A DNA stretch of 45,963 nucleotides from Actinomycetota bacterium. GTDB taxonomy: Bacteria > Actinomycetota > Actinomycetes > Mycobacteriales > Pseudonocardiaceae. Made by a program: the position numbers and the translations under genes. Below are positions 45,865 to 45,963 of this stretch, in pieces; the stretch's first letter is position 1; each line of letters starts with the position of its first letter. Location: NCBI GenBank assembly GCA_021324675.1, contig JAJPIR010000362.1:1-45963 (forward strand). Reading direction: 5' to 3'. The notes under the pieces were generated by a model, which searched no databases, was not told the origin of the DNA, and saw only the letters and a list, made by a program, of their open reading frames with translations.

Positions 45865-45963
45865 AACACCCTCGCCCGCCTCGTTGCCGCGCTACGGGAC
45901 CGGGCGACCACCGGCTCGATAGCGTCAAGCACATCAGCCACGTCTGCTGCCGTCGTGGTGCGC
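45861..45963 (-). CDS. iscS: cysteine desulfurase (IscS/NifS-like), C-terminal end only
   Basis: Reverse-complement reading from the right edge gives [21 protein letters not shown] followed by a basic tail and the stop at 45861-45863. The [18 protein letters not shown] segment is typical of the last helix of NifS/IscS-type desulfurases. About 33 residues are present; the PLP lysine and active Cys lie outside the window. The call relies on this short end plus the mnmA overlap and the known iscS-mnmA order in actinomycetes. Confidence 0.75.
   Translation of the reverse strand, partial: RTTTAADVADVLDAIEPVVARSRSAATRRARVL

Overview
This is a gene-dense stretch of a high-GC actinomycete chromosome. 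Several signs point to Actinomycetota, most likely Pseudonocardiales or a mycobacterial relative. GTG starts are frequent and 4-nt GTGA/ATGA overlaps are common. MshB (mycothiol synthesis), GpgS plus FolP2, GlgM/GlgC and the SigE-RseA-HtrA-TatB set all occur. From memory of the M. tuberculosis gene order, 5-36 kb resembles a rearranged Rv1170-Rv1232 neighbourhood, 39-46 kb resembles Rv3014c-Rv3025c (ligA, MetE-like, mnmA, iscS), and the left end resembles Rv3211-Rv3212. I see no rRNA, tRNA, CRISPR array, prophage or insertion sequence.

Layout. 1-1.8 kb: 3' end of a DEAD-box RNA helicase and a membrane-anchored beta-propeller protein. 1.9-5.3 kb: small membrane protein, solo Fe-S PD-(D/E)XK nuclease, PHP phosphoesterase, bPH2 membrane protein, Nudix hydrolase. 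5.3-8.8 kb: GSP17M-like membrane protein, acyl-CoA dehydrogenase, SBP56/methanethiol oxidase. 8.9-13.3 kb: MgtE-N/CBS protein, DUF1003, Mrp, TatB and a pair of small membrane proteins. 13.4-17 kb: envelope stress module htrA-rseA-sigE and an O-methyltransferase. 17-21 kb: a glgC-DUF998-methyltransferase operon divergent from glgM. 21-26 kb: a glycan cassette with an SQD1/SqdB-like enzyme, GtrA, a GT-C::GT-A fusion and an SDR epimerase. 26-32 kb: leucyl aminopeptidase, DUF3117, tag, SRPBCC, a DivIVA-like protein, gpgS, folP2 and a LOG-family protein. 32-36 kb: dapE, dapD, dapC and a 7Fe ferredoxin. 36-39 kb: mshB and an LpqW/OppA-like lipoprotein. 39-46 kb: ligA, cold-shock protein, tandem GNAT, MetE-like protein, an unrecognised small ORF, mnmA and the 3' end of a cysteine desulfurase.

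The most interesting points: (1) the 21-26 kb cassette, which pairs a UDP-sulfoquinovose-synthase-like enzyme with a complete lipid-carrier glycosyl-transfer set; (2) a family of at least five dispersed inverted-repeat elements built on a CCCCGACATGGAGA-type half-site, three of them at convergent gene ends; (3) a 125-bp doubly nested perfect palindrome before gpgS; (4) a threefold 25-26-bp tandem repeat that carries the likely dapC start codon; (5) a concentric palindrome at the PH/Nudix divergent promoter; (6) a small glycine-rich ORF with an ideal ribosome-binding site. All functional calls come from reading motifs and recalling families; no database search was run.
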